Source: Rhodospirillum sp. UBA1311 (lineage in GTDB: Bacteria > Pseudomonadota > Alphaproteobacteria > Rhodospirillales > Rhodospirillaceae). From it: DNA of 38,891 nt. The DNA lies in assembly GCA_002307145.1 (NCBI GenBank), contig DBTR01000088.1:29396-68286 (forward strand), written 5' to 3'. Both the position numbers and the translations under genes were made by a program. How positions within the stretch are numbered: the first letter of the stretch is position 1; every line of letters begins with the position of its first letter. The notes under the pieces were generated by a model. It saw only the letters and a list, made by a program, of their open reading frames with translations. It was not told the DNA's origin and made no database searches. Shown here one piece after another: positions 7,811-16,490 of the stretch.

Positions 7811-8454
7811 TGGCCTACCGGGTCAAGGAGATCTTCCACACCCTGCAAGGCGAGGGCGCGCACAGCGGCCGCGCGGCGGTGTTCTGCCGCTTCGTCGGCT
7901 GCAACCTCTGGAGCGGCCGGGAAGACGACCGCGCGCGCGCGGTCTGCGGCTTCTGCGATACGGATTTTCTCGGCACCGACGGCCCCGGCGGCGGCGCGTT
8001 CGCCAGCGCCGACGACCTCGCCGACGCGGTTCGCGCCTGCTGGGACGACGCGGTGGCCGACGATTCCGGTGCGCCCTACGTCGTCTGCACCGGCGGCGAG
8101 CCCCTTCTGCAACTCGACGACGCGGCGATCGCGGCGCTGCACGCCCGGGGCTTTACCGTCGCGGTGGAGACCAACGGCACCCAGCAAGCCCCCCAAGGCC
8201 TCGACTGGATTTGCGTCAGCCCGAAGGCGGACGCGGCGCTGAAGCTCATCCGGGGCGACGAGTTGAAACTGGTGTGGCCGCAAGCGGGCCTGAGCCCCGA
8301 AGCCTTCGCCCACCTCGGCTTCAGCCACTTCTTCCTGCAACCCCTCGACGGCGCGGACGCCCGGGCGAACCTCGCCGCCTGCATCGCCTATTGCCGCGCG
8401 CACCCGCGCTGGCGACTGTCGTTGCAGAGCCACAAGCTGATCGGAATCCCATGA
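7810..8454 (+). CDS. queE: QueE, 7-carboxy-7-deazaguanine synthase (radical SAM)
   Basis: A 214-residue radical SAM enzyme that rearranges 6-carboxytetrahydropterin to 7-carboxy-7-deazaguanine. The N-terminus VKEIFHTLQGEG is typical. The cluster-binding cysteines follow a CX14CX2C spacing (Cys in FVGCN, then CGFCDTD) rather than the common CX3CX2C. This spacing is known from the structurally characterised Burkholderia multivorans QueE. TGGEPLLQLD and VETNGTQ are further radical SAM/QueE signatures. Translation is coupled on both sides: one-base overlap with queC and a 4-nt ATGA overlap with queD. Confidence 0.95.
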   Translation: MAYRVKEIFHTLQGEGAHSGRAAVFCRFVGCNLWSGREDDRARAVCGFCDTDFLGTDGPGGGAFASADDLADAVRACWDDAVADDSGAPYVVCTGGEPLLQLDDAAIAALHARGFTVAVETNGTQQAPQGLDWICVSPKADAALKLIRGDELKLVWPQAGLSPEAFAHLGFSHFFLQPLDGADARANLAACIAYCRAHPRWRLSLQSHKLIGIP

Positions 8455-8978
8455 GCCTCTATCACGTCACCCGCCGCATCGGCATCGACGCCGGGCACCG
8501 CATCCGCAACCACGCCTCCAAGTGCCGCCATCTCCACGGTCACCGCTACGAGATCGAGGCGACCTGCGCCGCGCCCCGTCCGCATGACGACGGCGAGCAA
8601 TCCGGCATGGTGCTCGACTTCGGCTTCCTTAAGGACGAGATGCTCGACGTGATCGACGCGCCCTGCGACCACGGCTTCCTCGCCGAGATCGCCGACGTCG
8701 AGGCGCTCGCCATGCTCTGCCCGGAGGCCGCCGATTTTTCCGGATGGCACGCGGCGCTCGCGGTTGCGGTCGCGGCGGAGGGATTCGCGCTCACCACCGA
8801 TACCCGGCTCGGCACCAAGCTCTATGTCCTCGGCGGGCCGCCGACCGCCGAGGGGCTCGCCGCGCACTGGTTCGGCCGCCTCGCGCCGCGCGTCGCCGCG
8901 CGCAGCGACGGCCTGGCCCGGCTGGTGAACCTGCGCGTCTGGGAAACCCCCAACTGCCACGCCGACTATTCGGCCTGA
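8451..8978 (+). CDS. queD: QueD, 6-carboxytetrahydropterin synthase
   Basis: A 175-residue member of the 6-pyruvoyl-tetrahydropterin synthase fold, making 6-carboxytetrahydropterin from dihydroneopterin triphosphate. Zinc ligands are visible in DAGHRI and HLHGH, with the catalytic Cys just before in SKCRHLHGH. VLDFGFLKDEM and DHGFL are family signatures, and the C-terminal VNLRVWETPNCHADY carries the substrate-binding Glu. It is about 50 residues longer than E. coli QueD, the extra length lying between DHGFL and VNLRVWE. Its 3' end overlaps the convergent deoR gene by 13 nt. Confidence 0.93.
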   Translation: MSLYHVTRRIGIDAGHRIRNHASKCRHLHGHRYEIEATCAAPRPHDDGEQSGMVLDFGFLKDEMLDVIDAPCDHGFLAEIADVEALAMLCPEAADFSGWHAALAVAVAAEGFALTTDTRLGTKLYVLGGPPTAEGLAAHWFGRLAPRVAARSDGLARLVNLRVWETPNCHADYSA

Positions 8979-9790
8979 GGGGCATCCGCCCGGCGGCGCG
9001 GCGCGCGCGTCGCCTCCGGTTCCACCAGCATCAGGTTTATCCCCGCGCGGATCAGCTGCTCTTGCGCCGCCATCGGCAATCCGGTGTCGGTGATGATGCC
9101 GTCCATCTCCTGCGGCGCGATGATGTTGAAGAACCCGAGGCGTCCGAACTTGGTGGAATCCGACACCAGGATGGTCCGCCGCGAGGCCTTCACCGTCGCC
9201 AGCTTGACCGCGATCTTGGCTTCGTTCGGCGTCGAGATCCAATCCGCGTTCCACGACGAGGTGGAGAGGAACGCGAGGTCGAGGTTGAGGCGGCTGATCA
9301 CCGTCGCGGTGGTCTCGCCGATGCAGGACTTGTTGTCGCGCAGCACCTCGCCGCCGGTGTGGTAGAGGCGGCAGGCGGAATTCAGCATCAGGTGGGTGAC
9401 GATGGTGAAATCGTTGGTCACCGCGAGGATCGAATCGCGCAGTTCCGGGCGCGCGGCGATCTCTTCGGCGACCGCGAGGCAGGTGGTTCCGGCGTCGAAG
9501 TAGATCGCCATGCCGGGCCGCGCCAGCGTCGCCGCCTTGCGCGCGATCGCGGTTTTCTCGGCGGATTGCAGGTGCCGCTTTTCCGCCAGGGAAAGCTCGG
9601 AGGCGATCCGCCCGACCCGCCGCGCGCCGCCCGAAACCAGGGCGGCGTGTCCCTGGCTTTCGAGGGCTTGCATGTCGCGTCGTACGGTCATCTGCGAAAC
9701 GCCGAGCTGCTCGGCCATGTCGACGATGCTCACCATGCCCTTGAGGTCGAGGGCCTCGCGAATGCATTGCTGTCTTTCGGCTGGAATCAT
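8966..9790 (-). CDS. DeoR-family transcriptional repressor (paralogue of 27270-28031)
   Basis: A 274-residue regulator. The N-terminal winged helix-turn-helix has the DeoR signature (MVSIVDMAEQLGVSQMTVRRD). The C-terminal DeoRC sugar-phosphate domain has YFDAGTT, VTNDF and LYHTGG, the typical effector-site motifs. The start MIPAERQQ at 9790 is chosen because GAGG lies 6-7 nt upstream and the paralogue also begins MIPAERQ. Upstream starts at 9802 or 9841 lack good ribosome sites. It is divergent from the dehydrogenase/TRAP operon at 10213, its likely target. Effector unknown; the family usually senses phosphorylated sugars. Confidence 0.88.
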   Translation of the reverse strand: MIPAERQQCIREALDLKGMVSIVDMAEQLGVSQMTVRRDMQALESQGHAALVSGGARRVGRIASELSLAEKRHLQSAEKTAIARKAATLARPGMAIYFDAGTTCLAVAEEIAARPELRDSILAVTNDFTIVTHLMLNSACRLYHTGGEVLRDNKSCIGETTATVISRLNLDLAFLSTSSWNADWISTPNEAKIAVKLATVKASRRTILVSDSTKFGRLGFFNIIAPQEMDGIITDTGLPMAAQEQLIRAGINLMLVEPEATRAPRRRADAPQAE

Positions 9791-10212
9791 CGCTTGCCTC
9801 ATCGACGACGCCCGCACGGACGCGGGACGCACCTGTTTCATCTAGCCCGAGACCACGGCGAAGGGCAACGGCGGAACCATGGCGCGAGCTTCGTGCGGTG
9901 GTTGTGAAAAAATGAAAGGCTCTCGTGGCGGTGGCCGCCGCCACGCCGGATTTGGCTTGAAAATGCTTCGCAACCGGCTGTGACGCACGCAGTCGTTCAC
10001 ATTTCCAAAAAATAAATACCATAAATTTCCGCGCCTTCCTGGATGTTTTGGGAAAAATAGTAAAAAAACGAGAATAAATGTAAAAATTTGCGGGTTCGGT
10101 TTGCTTTCCCGGATACCCTGCGGTAGATTTTGTGACATCGAAATGACGCCACGCATGCCGCGTCCCGGCACGCCCGTCCGCGTCCCAGCTCTCGGATGAA
10201 GGAGAATTGTCG
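9791..10212. promoter_or_regulatory. Divergent control region between deoR and dehydrogenase/TRAP operon
   Basis: This 422-nt gap has no convincing gene. It includes a sharply AT-rich core (about 9998-10090). Within the core AATAAAT occurs at 10011-10017 and 10073-10079, each followed by an A/T tract ending ATTT. The copies are 62 bp apart, close to six helical turns, and could be paired repressor sites. A 7-bp perfect hairpin (GTGGCGG/CCGCCAC) lies at 9925-9944. AAGGAG at 10199-10204 is the ribosome site of the dehydrogenase. Exact promoters cannot be fixed by eye. Confidence 0.5.
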
Positions 10213-11232
10213 ATGAAAGCCGCTATGGTGACTGGTAAGGAAGAAGTGACGATCCGGCAGGTCGACGCGCCGATTCCCGGCGACGATGAAGTGCTGATCA
10301 AGGTCAAGACCGCAGGCGTCTGCGGCTCCGACCTGCACCTCTTCCACGGCACCCACGCGTTCCGCAAGCCCCCGGCGGTGTTGGGCCACGAGGTCGCGGG
10401 CGACATCGTCAAGCTCGGCAAGAACGTGAAGGGCTACAAGATCGGCGACCGGGTGACGGTCGAGCCCCACCTCGGCTGCGGCGTCTGCGAATTCTGCAAG
10501 CAGGGACTGGTCAACCTCTGCACCGCCAAGAAGGCGCCGGGCACGCCGGGCTGGATCGGCACCTTCGTCGAATACTTCAACGCCCCGGCCAAGACCCTCT
10601 ACAAGCTCGACGATGCGATTCCCTACGACATCGGCACGCTGGTCGAGCCGCTCGCGGTCGCGGTGCATGCGCTCGCGCGGGCGAGCGCTCCGGCGAAGGA
10701 TTGCATCGTCATCCTCGGCGTCGGCACCATCGGCCTTCTCACCCAGGTGGTGGCGCGCGAGATGGGCTATAAGACCATCATCACCACCGATACCGCGCCG
10801 TTCAACCGCGAGATGTCGCTGAAACAAGGTGCCGCCGCCGCGCTCAACCCGATCACCGAGGACGTGGTCGCCAAGGTCAAGGAACTCACCGGCGGACGCG
10901 GCGCGGATCTCGCCATCGTCGCAGCGGGAGCGCCCGGCATTCTCGACCAGGCCTCGGCCTGCGTGCGCAAGCGCGGCGAGATCGGCCTGGTCGCGATGAT
11001 CACCGAGAAGATCCCGTTCTACTGCTACAGCGTGGTCTTCAACGAGCAGACGATCTATGGCGCGATGACCTACGAAACCCGCGATTTCGAGGCGGCGGCG
11101 GACATGGTCAACGGCGGCCTCGATCTCTCCGACTTCGTCACCCAGAAACTCAGCCTGGACCGGTCGCAGGAGGCCCTCGATCTCCTCAGCCAGAAAAAGG
11201 AGAACGTGGTCAAAGTCATCGTCACGGTCTGA
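10213..11232 (+). CDS. Zinc-dependent medium-chain alcohol/polyol dehydrogenase
   Basis: A 339-residue medium-chain dehydrogenase, complete for the family. The catalytic zinc site is GVCGSDLHLFHG with GHEVAG. The structural zinc loop is C-GV-C-EF-C-KQGLVNL-C. The NAD(P) fold shows VILGVGTIGLL. The sequence resembles sorbitol, galactitol-phosphate and threonine dehydrogenase branches, so oxidation of a polyol or sugar acid is likely, but the substrate is not determined. ATG at 10213 has AAGGAG 8 nt upstream; an in-frame TTG at 10207 is less likely. It leads an operon with a TRAP transporter, which probably imports its substrate. Confidence 0.85.
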   Translation: MKAAMVTGKEEVTIRQVDAPIPGDDEVLIKVKTAGVCGSDLHLFHGTHAFRKPPAVLGHEVAGDIVKLGKNVKGYKIGDRVTVEPHLGCGVCEFCKQGLVNLCTAKKAPGTPGWIGTFVEYFNAPAKTLYKLDDAIPYDIGTLVEPLAVAVHALARASAPAKDCIVILGVGTIGLLTQVVAREMGYKTIITTDTAPFNREMSLKQGAAAALNPITEDVVAKVKELTGGRGADLAIVAAGAPGILDQASACVRKRGEIGLVAMITEKIPFYCYSVVFNEQTIYGAMTYETRDFEAAADMVNGGLDLSDFVTQKLSLDRSQEALDLLSQKKENVVKVIVTV

Positions 11233-11297
11233 TCGGTTCGCTTTTCAGCATGTTTGGTCTCTACAACAAAACAAAACGTTCAGGGAGGACGGCCAAT

Positions 11298-12299
11298 ATG
11301 AGGAAACTTTTCACGTTCATGCGGAATACGGCGGCGGCCTGTGCCGTCGCCGCGCTGGCGGTCGGCGGCGTCGCGGCGTCGGCCCAGGCGGCTCCGCTCA
11401 CGCTCAAGCTCGGCCACATCCAGTCCGAGCAGGACTTCTGGCATCTCGGCGCGCTCAAGTTCAAGGAGGAGTTGGAAACCCGCTCCAAGGGCGCGATCAC
11501 GTTGATGGTGTTCCCGAATTCGACCATCGGCGGCGACCGTGACCTGGTCGAAGGAATGCAGATGGGGACCGTGGACTTCGGCCTGATCGCGGGCGTCCTC
11601 GGCAATTTCGAAAAGACCATCCAGCTCCTCGAACTCCCCTACCTGTTCGATTCCCAGGAGGAGTTCACCAAGGTCATCCACGGCCCGATCGGCGACGAGA
11701 TCGCCGCCAACGTGCTGAAGTCGTCCGGAGTCCGGATTCTCAACTGGTGGGATCGCGGCCCGCGCGAAGTCACCTCGAACAAGCCGATCAACGGCCTCGC
11801 CGACATCAAGGGCCTGAAGATCCGCGTGCCCGAGATTCCGGCGATGGTCAGCACCTGGCGCGCGATGGGCGCCAACCCCACGCCGATGGCGTGGAGCGAG
11901 GTCTATACCGGCCTTGAGCAGAACGTCATCGAAGCCCAGGAAAACCCGATTCCGTTCATCTACGGCGGGCGCATCCACGAAGTGCAGAAGTACCTCGCGC
12001 TCACCGACCACAAGTTCGAATACGTCACCATCGCGATGAGCGACGTGCGGTGGAAGTCCCTCACCGACGACCAGCGCAAGATCGTCACCGAAGCCGCCGT
12101 CGCCGCCACCGCCTACGAGAACAAGCTGGTCCTCGACAAGACCAGCGAACTCCTCGAAGCGATGAAAAAGGACGGCCTCAAGGTCACCACCCCCAACAAG
12201 GCGGAACTCGCCGCGGCGGCGCGCACCGCCCACGCCGACTTCGCCAAGACCGTCGATCCGGCCCTCTACAAGCGTATCCTCACTGCGCTCGGCCGGTAA
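11298..12299 (+). CDS. TRAP transporter periplasmic binding protein (DctP family)
   Basis: A 333-residue exported protein. The N-terminus MRKLFTFMRNTAAACAV leads into a signal peptide cleaved near AQA-APLTLKLGH. DctP-family features are KFKEELETRSKGAITL, ELPYLFDSQEEF, GLKIRVPEIP (with the Arg that normally binds a substrate carboxylate) and AWSEVYTGLEQNVIEAQENP. The conserved Arg points to an acid substrate, such as a sugar acid. GGGAGG (11283-11288) supports the start. A 12-bp hairpin lies directly after the stop, before the small permease gene. Confidence 0.93.
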   Translation: MRKLFTFMRNTAAACAVAALAVGGVAASAQAAPLTLKLGHIQSEQDFWHLGALKFKEELETRSKGAITLMVFPNSTIGGDRDLVEGMQMGTVDFGLIAGVLGNFEKTIQLLELPYLFDSQEEFTKVIHGPIGDEIAANVLKSSGVRILNWWDRGPREVTSNKPINGLADIKGLKIRVPEIPAMVSTWRAMGANPTPMAWSEVYTGLEQNVIEAQENPIPFIYGGRIHEVQKYLALTDHKFEYVTIAMSDVRWKSLTDDQRKIVTEAAVAATAYENKLVLDKTSELLEAMKKDGLKVTTPNKAELAAAARTAHADFAKTVDPALYKRILTALGR

Positions 12300-12308
12300 T
12301 CGAACCGT

Positions 12309-12336
12309 CCGCCGTCGCGCCCCGGCGCGGCGGCGG
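12309..12336 (+). terminator. GC-rich hairpin after TRAP binding-protein gene
   Basis: Near-perfect inverted repeat: CCGCCGTCGCGCC (12309-12321) pairs with GGCGCGGCGGCGG (12324-12336), with one T-G wobble. No T-run follows, so it is more likely a 3' mRNA stabiliser than a full terminator. It lies in the 69-nt gap before the small permease gene. Confidence 0.5.
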
Positions 12337-12368
12337 GCGGGGTCTCGCACAATGGGGGAGAGGCGATC

Positions 12369-12842
12369 TTGAAGAAATTCGACGAGATGCTGCACGCCAG
12401 CCTGCTCTGGGCGTGCGGAATTCTGATGTTCGGCATGATGAGCGTGATCTTCGCCCAGGTGGTCGCGCGCTATGTCATGCACCAGTCGCTGAGTTGGTCC
12501 GAGGAGGTCGGGCGATACATTTTCGTCTGGATCTCCTTCCTCGGGCTGGCCGCCGCGTTCAAGTCGGGCTCGCACGTCGCGCTCGACCTGCTCACCAAGT
12601 CGCTCACCCGCGTGCCGCGCCGGGCGCTCGAATTCTTCAATGGCGCGCTGGTGGTGGTGCTGGCTTCGGCGCTCCTGGTCAGCGGCATTCGCCTGCTTGA
12701 GTTCGGCATGCGCCAGCGGAGCCCGGCGCTCAATATCCCGATGGCGTTCGTGTATGTCGTGGAGCCGGTGAGCGGCCTGCTGCTTCTGTATTTTTCCCTG
12801 CGCGCGCTGTGGCTGTCGGCGACCGCTAGGCAGGAAGGATAG
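12369..12842 (+). CDS. TRAP transporter small permease (DctQ family)
   Basis: A 157-residue membrane protein with four predicted helices. The DctQ signature lies around QVVARYVMHQSLSWSEEVGRY, and the helix-2 to helix-3 turn is FLGLAAAFKSGSHVALDLL. The start is TTG, placed after a GGGAG/GAGG purine stretch at 12354-12363; the nearest in-frame ATG would cut off the first residues. It pairs with the large permease, whose ATG is 4 nt beyond this stop, to form the sodium-driven TRAP membrane unit. Confidence 0.9.
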   Translation: MKKFDEMLHASLLWACGILMFGMMSVIFAQVVARYVMHQSLSWSEEVGRYIFVWISFLGLAAAFKSGSHVALDLLTKSLTRVPRRALEFFNGALVVVLASALLVSGIRLLEFGMRQRSPALNIPMAFVYVVEPVSGLLLLYFSLRALWLSATARQEG

Positions 12843-12846
12843 ACAA

Positions 12847-14115
12847 ATGCTGGGATTGGTCCTGTTCGGCGGGTTTGCGGTTTTCCTGTTTCTCGGATTG
12901 CCGGTGGGCTTCGGCCTCGCCCTCGCGTCGCTCGGCGCGATCACCTACAACAACTATCCGATCGCGGTGTTCGCCCAGCGGATGTTCACCGCGGTGGACT
13001 CCTTCCCGCTGATGGCGATCCCGCTGTTCATGCTCGCGGGCTCGCTGATGAGCCACGGCGGCATCACCAGCCGGATCATCAGTTTCACCCTCGCGTTCGT
13101 CGGCGGGATTCGCGGCAGCCTCGGGCACGTGGTGTCGATCAGCGGCATCATCCTCGGCGGGATCTCGGGCTCGGGCGTCGCCGACGTCGCCGCGCTCGGC
13201 TCGGTGATGATCCCCGAAATGAAAAAGCGGAATTATTCCGACAGCTATTCCGCCGCGCTGGTCGCCTGCTCGGGCAGCATCGGCCTGATCATCCCGCCCT
13301 CGATCGCGATCATCATCTATGGCGTCACCACCCAGGCCTCGATCGGCGACCTGTTCGTCGCGGCGATCGCGCCGGGCGTGCTGATCGGCCTCGGTTTCCT
13401 CGCCTATTCCTATTATTTCGCGGTCAAGAAGGGCTATCCGACCGAGGGCCAGGTCGGCGGCGCGGAGAAGTGGCGGCGGTTCAAGGACGCGATCTGGGCG
13501 CTCCTGATGCCGGTGATCATCATCGGCGGAATTCGCGGCGGCATCTTCACCCCCACCGAAGGCGGCGCGGTGATCTCGGTCTACGCCTTCCTCGTCGGCC
13601 TGTTCGTCTACAAGGAGATCACCGTCCGGAATATCCCGGTGATCTGCATGGAAGCCGCGATCGGCACCGCGACGATCGCGACGATCATCGCCGCCACCTC
13701 GCTGTTCGGCTGGCTGCTCTCCAGCGAGCAGATCCCCCAGCACATCACCCGCGTGCTGCTCGGCATCACCGAAAACAAATACCTGCTGCTGCTGCTGATC
13801 AACCTGCTGCTCCTCGTCGCGGGGATGTTCCTCGATAGCGGCCCGGCGATCATGCTGCTTGCGCCGATTCTGTTTCCGGTGATCGTCAGCCTGCACGTCC
13901 ACCCGGTGCAGTTCGGCCTGTTGATGGTGATCAACCTGACCATCGGCCTGCTCACTCCGCCGGTCGGTACCGCGATGTACGTGGCGAGCAATATCTCGGG
14001 CGTGTCGATGGGACGGCTGACGCGGGCGTTCGTGCCGTTCTGGGGGATCATGCTGGCGGTCCTGATGCTCGTCACCTACATTCCGGGCTTCACCACCTGG
14101 GCGGTGACGCGGTGA
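12847..14115 (+). CDS. TRAP transporter large permease (DctM family)
   Basis: A 422-residue, about 12-helix membrane protein of full family length. It shows DctM landmarks: FLFLGLPVGFGLALAS at the start, PLMAIPLFMLAGSLM, GISGSGVADVAALGSVMIPEM (a sodium-site-type loop), IIPPSIAIIIYGV, FTPTEGGAVISVYA and LTPPVGTAMYVASNI. It carries the substrate across the inner membrane with sodium, fed by the binding protein encoded upstream. The histidine phosphatase gene begins 22 nt after its stop, so that gene is probably in the same transcript. Confidence 0.94.
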   Translation: MLGLVLFGGFAVFLFLGLPVGFGLALASLGAITYNNYPIAVFAQRMFTAVDSFPLMAIPLFMLAGSLMSHGGITSRIISFTLAFVGGIRGSLGHVVSISGIILGGISGSGVADVAALGSVMIPEMKKRNYSDSYSAALVACSGSIGLIIPPSIAIIIYGVTTQASIGDLFVAAIAPGVLIGLGFLAYSYYFAVKKGYPTEGQVGGAEKWRRFKDAIWALLMPVIIIGGIRGGIFTPTEGGAVISVYAFLVGLFVYKEITVRNIPVICMEAAIGTATIATIIAATSLFGWLLSSEQIPQHITRVLLGITENKYLLLLLINLLLLVAGMFLDSGPAIMLLAPILFPVIVSLHVHPVQFGLLMVINLTIGLLTPPVGTAMYVASNISGVSMGRLTRAFVPFWGIMLAVLMLVTYIPGFTTWAVTR

Positions 14116-14137
14116 TGCGGGCGGAGGGACGGAGCCG

Positions 14138-14716
14138 ATGAGCGCGGAAATCTACCTGATTCGCCACGGCGAAACCGAGTGGAACCGGGATTCCCGGATC
14201 CAGGGTCGGCGCGATTCCCCGCTCACCGCCCTCGGGCGCGAGCAGGCCCGCCGCACCGGCCGGATGCTCGCCACCCTCGGCCTCGCCGGGATGCCGGTCT
14301 CGGCCAGCCCCCTCGGTCGGGTCCAGGCGACCCTCGCGATCCTCGGCGAACAGGTCGCCCTCGGCCCGGTCACCCTCGACCCCCGCCTCAGCGAAGTCGC
14401 CCTCGGCTCCTGGGAAGGCCTGACCAGCAGCGAAATCCGCGCCGCCTATCCCGCACTCGTCGACGGCGTGTCGGAACACGGCTGGGGCTTCCGCTCCCCC
14501 GACGGCGAACGCTTCGACGCCGTCGCCGCGCGGGTGCGCGCCTGGCTCGCCGAACAGCACGAACCGGTGATCGCCCTCGCTCACGGCATGCTCGGCCGTG
14601 TGCTGCGCTCGGTCTATACCGGCCTGCCCGCCGACCAGGCAATGGCCGAACCCCTGCGCCAGGACGTCGTCTGGCACTTCCACGACGGCGGGATGTCGGT
14701 GCTCAAGGTGGGGTAA
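14138..14716 (+). CDS. Histidine phosphatase (phosphoglycerate-mutase-like) family protein
   Basis: A 192-residue protein with the histidine-phosphatase core. The phospho-accepting His is in LIRHGETEWN near the N-terminus, the second His is in ALAHGMLGRVLR, and an acid/base Glu lies in EVALGSWEGLT. Family members dephosphorylate sugar phosphates, cobalamin intermediates or other small esters; the substrate here is unknown. Its place at the end of the dehydrogenase/TRAP operon suggests a sugar-phosphate, perhaps the effector or an overflow product of the pathway. It is followed by the hairpin-rich patch, which probably ends the transcript. Confidence 0.85.
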   Translation: MSAEIYLIRHGETEWNRDSRIQGRRDSPLTALGREQARRTGRMLATLGLAGMPVSASPLGRVQATLAILGEQVALGPVTLDPRLSEVALGSWEGLTSSEIRAAYPALVDGVSEHGWGFRSPDGERFDAVAARVRAWLAEQHEPVIALAHGMLGRVLRSVYTGLPADQAMAEPLRQDVVWHFHDGGMSVLKVG

Positions 14717-14967
14717 GGGAAGGCCAGGGCTCCGCCCTGGACCCGCGAGGGGTCTCCCTCCGGGGGATTTCCACCCTGATAAACGCCCACTGGGCGTTCA
14801 TCTCGCCTTCGGCGACCGGGTTCCAATTCCCCTCGACCCCGTTACTGGTTTTTGCGCGAAGCGCGATAAAGCCATCACGCGGCGTGAAGGTTGATAGCCG
14901 CTTCGCGGCGAAAAACTAAAGGGGTCTGGGGCCTGAGGCCCCAGCGGGCCCGGGCGGAGCCAGGACC
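14717..14967. repeat. Hairpin-rich intergenic patch between convergent genes
   Basis: This 251-nt stretch carries no gene but at least six short perfect hairpins, mostly with 3-nt loops. They are CCAGGGC-TCC-GCCCTGG (14724-14740), AACGCCCA-C-TGGGCGTT (14782-14798), TCGCC-TTC-GGCGA (14803-14815), TCACGC-G-GCGTGA (14875-14887), GCCGC-TTC-GCGGC (14897-14909) and CTGGGGCC-TGA-GGCCCCAG (14926-14944). The outer ones recall the abundant GC-rich intergenic repeats of some Rhodospirillales genomes. It lies between two 3' ends and can serve as a bidirectional terminator; its origin is unresolved. Confidence 0.65.
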
Positions 14968-15753
<786 letters not shown>

Positions 15754-15818
15754 GGCGGTTTCCCCGGCTGTCTGGATGGTTTCAGGCTAGGCCGACGGGG
15801 CACCGCTGTCGAGGCCGC

Positions 15819-15848
15819 TTGACGCGGCGGCGGGAGCGGTTCACATCA
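15819..15848 (+). promoter_or_regulatory. Possible promoter of the LysE-family gene
   Basis: TTGACG at 15819-15824 is a good -35 match. The -10 position 17-18 bp downstream reads ACATCA, a poor match. GAGGT at 15866-15870 is the ribosome site. The 124-nt gap also has to hold the promoter of the divergent crotonase gene. Confidence 0.25.
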
Positions 15849-15877
15849 GGATTTCCAGTTTGCGCGAGGTGCGGGCG

Positions 15878-16486
15878 ATGACATCGGTGGTGACGTTTGC
15901 GGCATTGTGGTTGGTTGCGGTGGTGACGCCGGGACCGAACGTGTTGTTGATCACCGGGTCGGTGCTGGATTCCTCGCGCCGGATCGCGGCCTGGACCGTC
16001 GGCGGGGTGCTGGTTGGCACCGCGATCTGGGGGGCGGCGGGATATTTCGGCGTCGGGTTGCTGTTCAGCAGCGCGCCTTGGGTTTATCTCGGCCTCAAGC
16101 TGGCGGGCGGCGCGTACGTCGCCTATCTCGGCGCGCGGCTGCTGTTGAAGAAGCCGATGCCGCTCGCCGAGCCGTTGGCGGTCGGGCGGGGTTCGCGCAT
16201 GCGGGCGTTCCGGCGCGGCCTGATGACCCAGCTCTCCAACCCCAAGAGCGGCGCGTTCGTCGCCACGATCTTCGCCGCGACGATGCCGCGCGAGGCGCCG
16301 TTGTCCGCCGGGCTGACCGCGATTCTGCTGATGGTGACGATCTCGGGGCTCTGGTACGGGCTGTTGTGCTGGAGTTTCGGCCTCGAAGCGATCCGGGCGC
16401 GCTACATGCGGGCGCAGCGCGCGATCGAGCGCGTCACCGGGGCGCTGTTCGTCGCCTTCGGCATCGGCATCGCGACGTCGCGCTGA
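15878..16486 (+). CDS. LysE/RhtB-family amino-acid exporter
   Basis: A 202-residue inner-membrane protein with about six helices. The family signature TPGPNVLLITGSVL lies at the first helix, and GVLVGTAIWGAAGYFGVG and LKLAGGAYVAYLGARLLL fit LysE/RhtB. QLSNPKSGAFVATIF is the usual mid-protein motif. It probably exports an amino acid or a derivative by proton exchange; the substrate cannot be told from sequence. The ATG at 15878 with GAGGT 7 nt upstream is preferred over an in-frame TTG at 15860. The gene appears monocistronic, ending 4 nt before the convergent peptidase stop. Confidence 0.88.
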   Translation: MTSVVTFAALWLVAVVTPGPNVLLITGSVLDSSRRIAAWTVGGVLVGTAIWGAAGYFGVGLLFSSAPWVYLGLKLAGGAYVAYLGARLLLKKPMPLAEPLAVGRGSRMRAFRRGLMTQLSNPKSGAFVATIFAATMPREAPLSAGLTAILLMVTISGLWYGLLCWSFGLEAIRARYMRAQRAIERVTGALFVAFGIGIATSR

Positions 16487-16490
16487 TCCC

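Noticed and set aside
14738..14919. Small coding gene in the hairpin-rich gap
   Set aside because: Short open frames exist but have no ribosome site or conserved-looking product, and the repeats explain the sequence.
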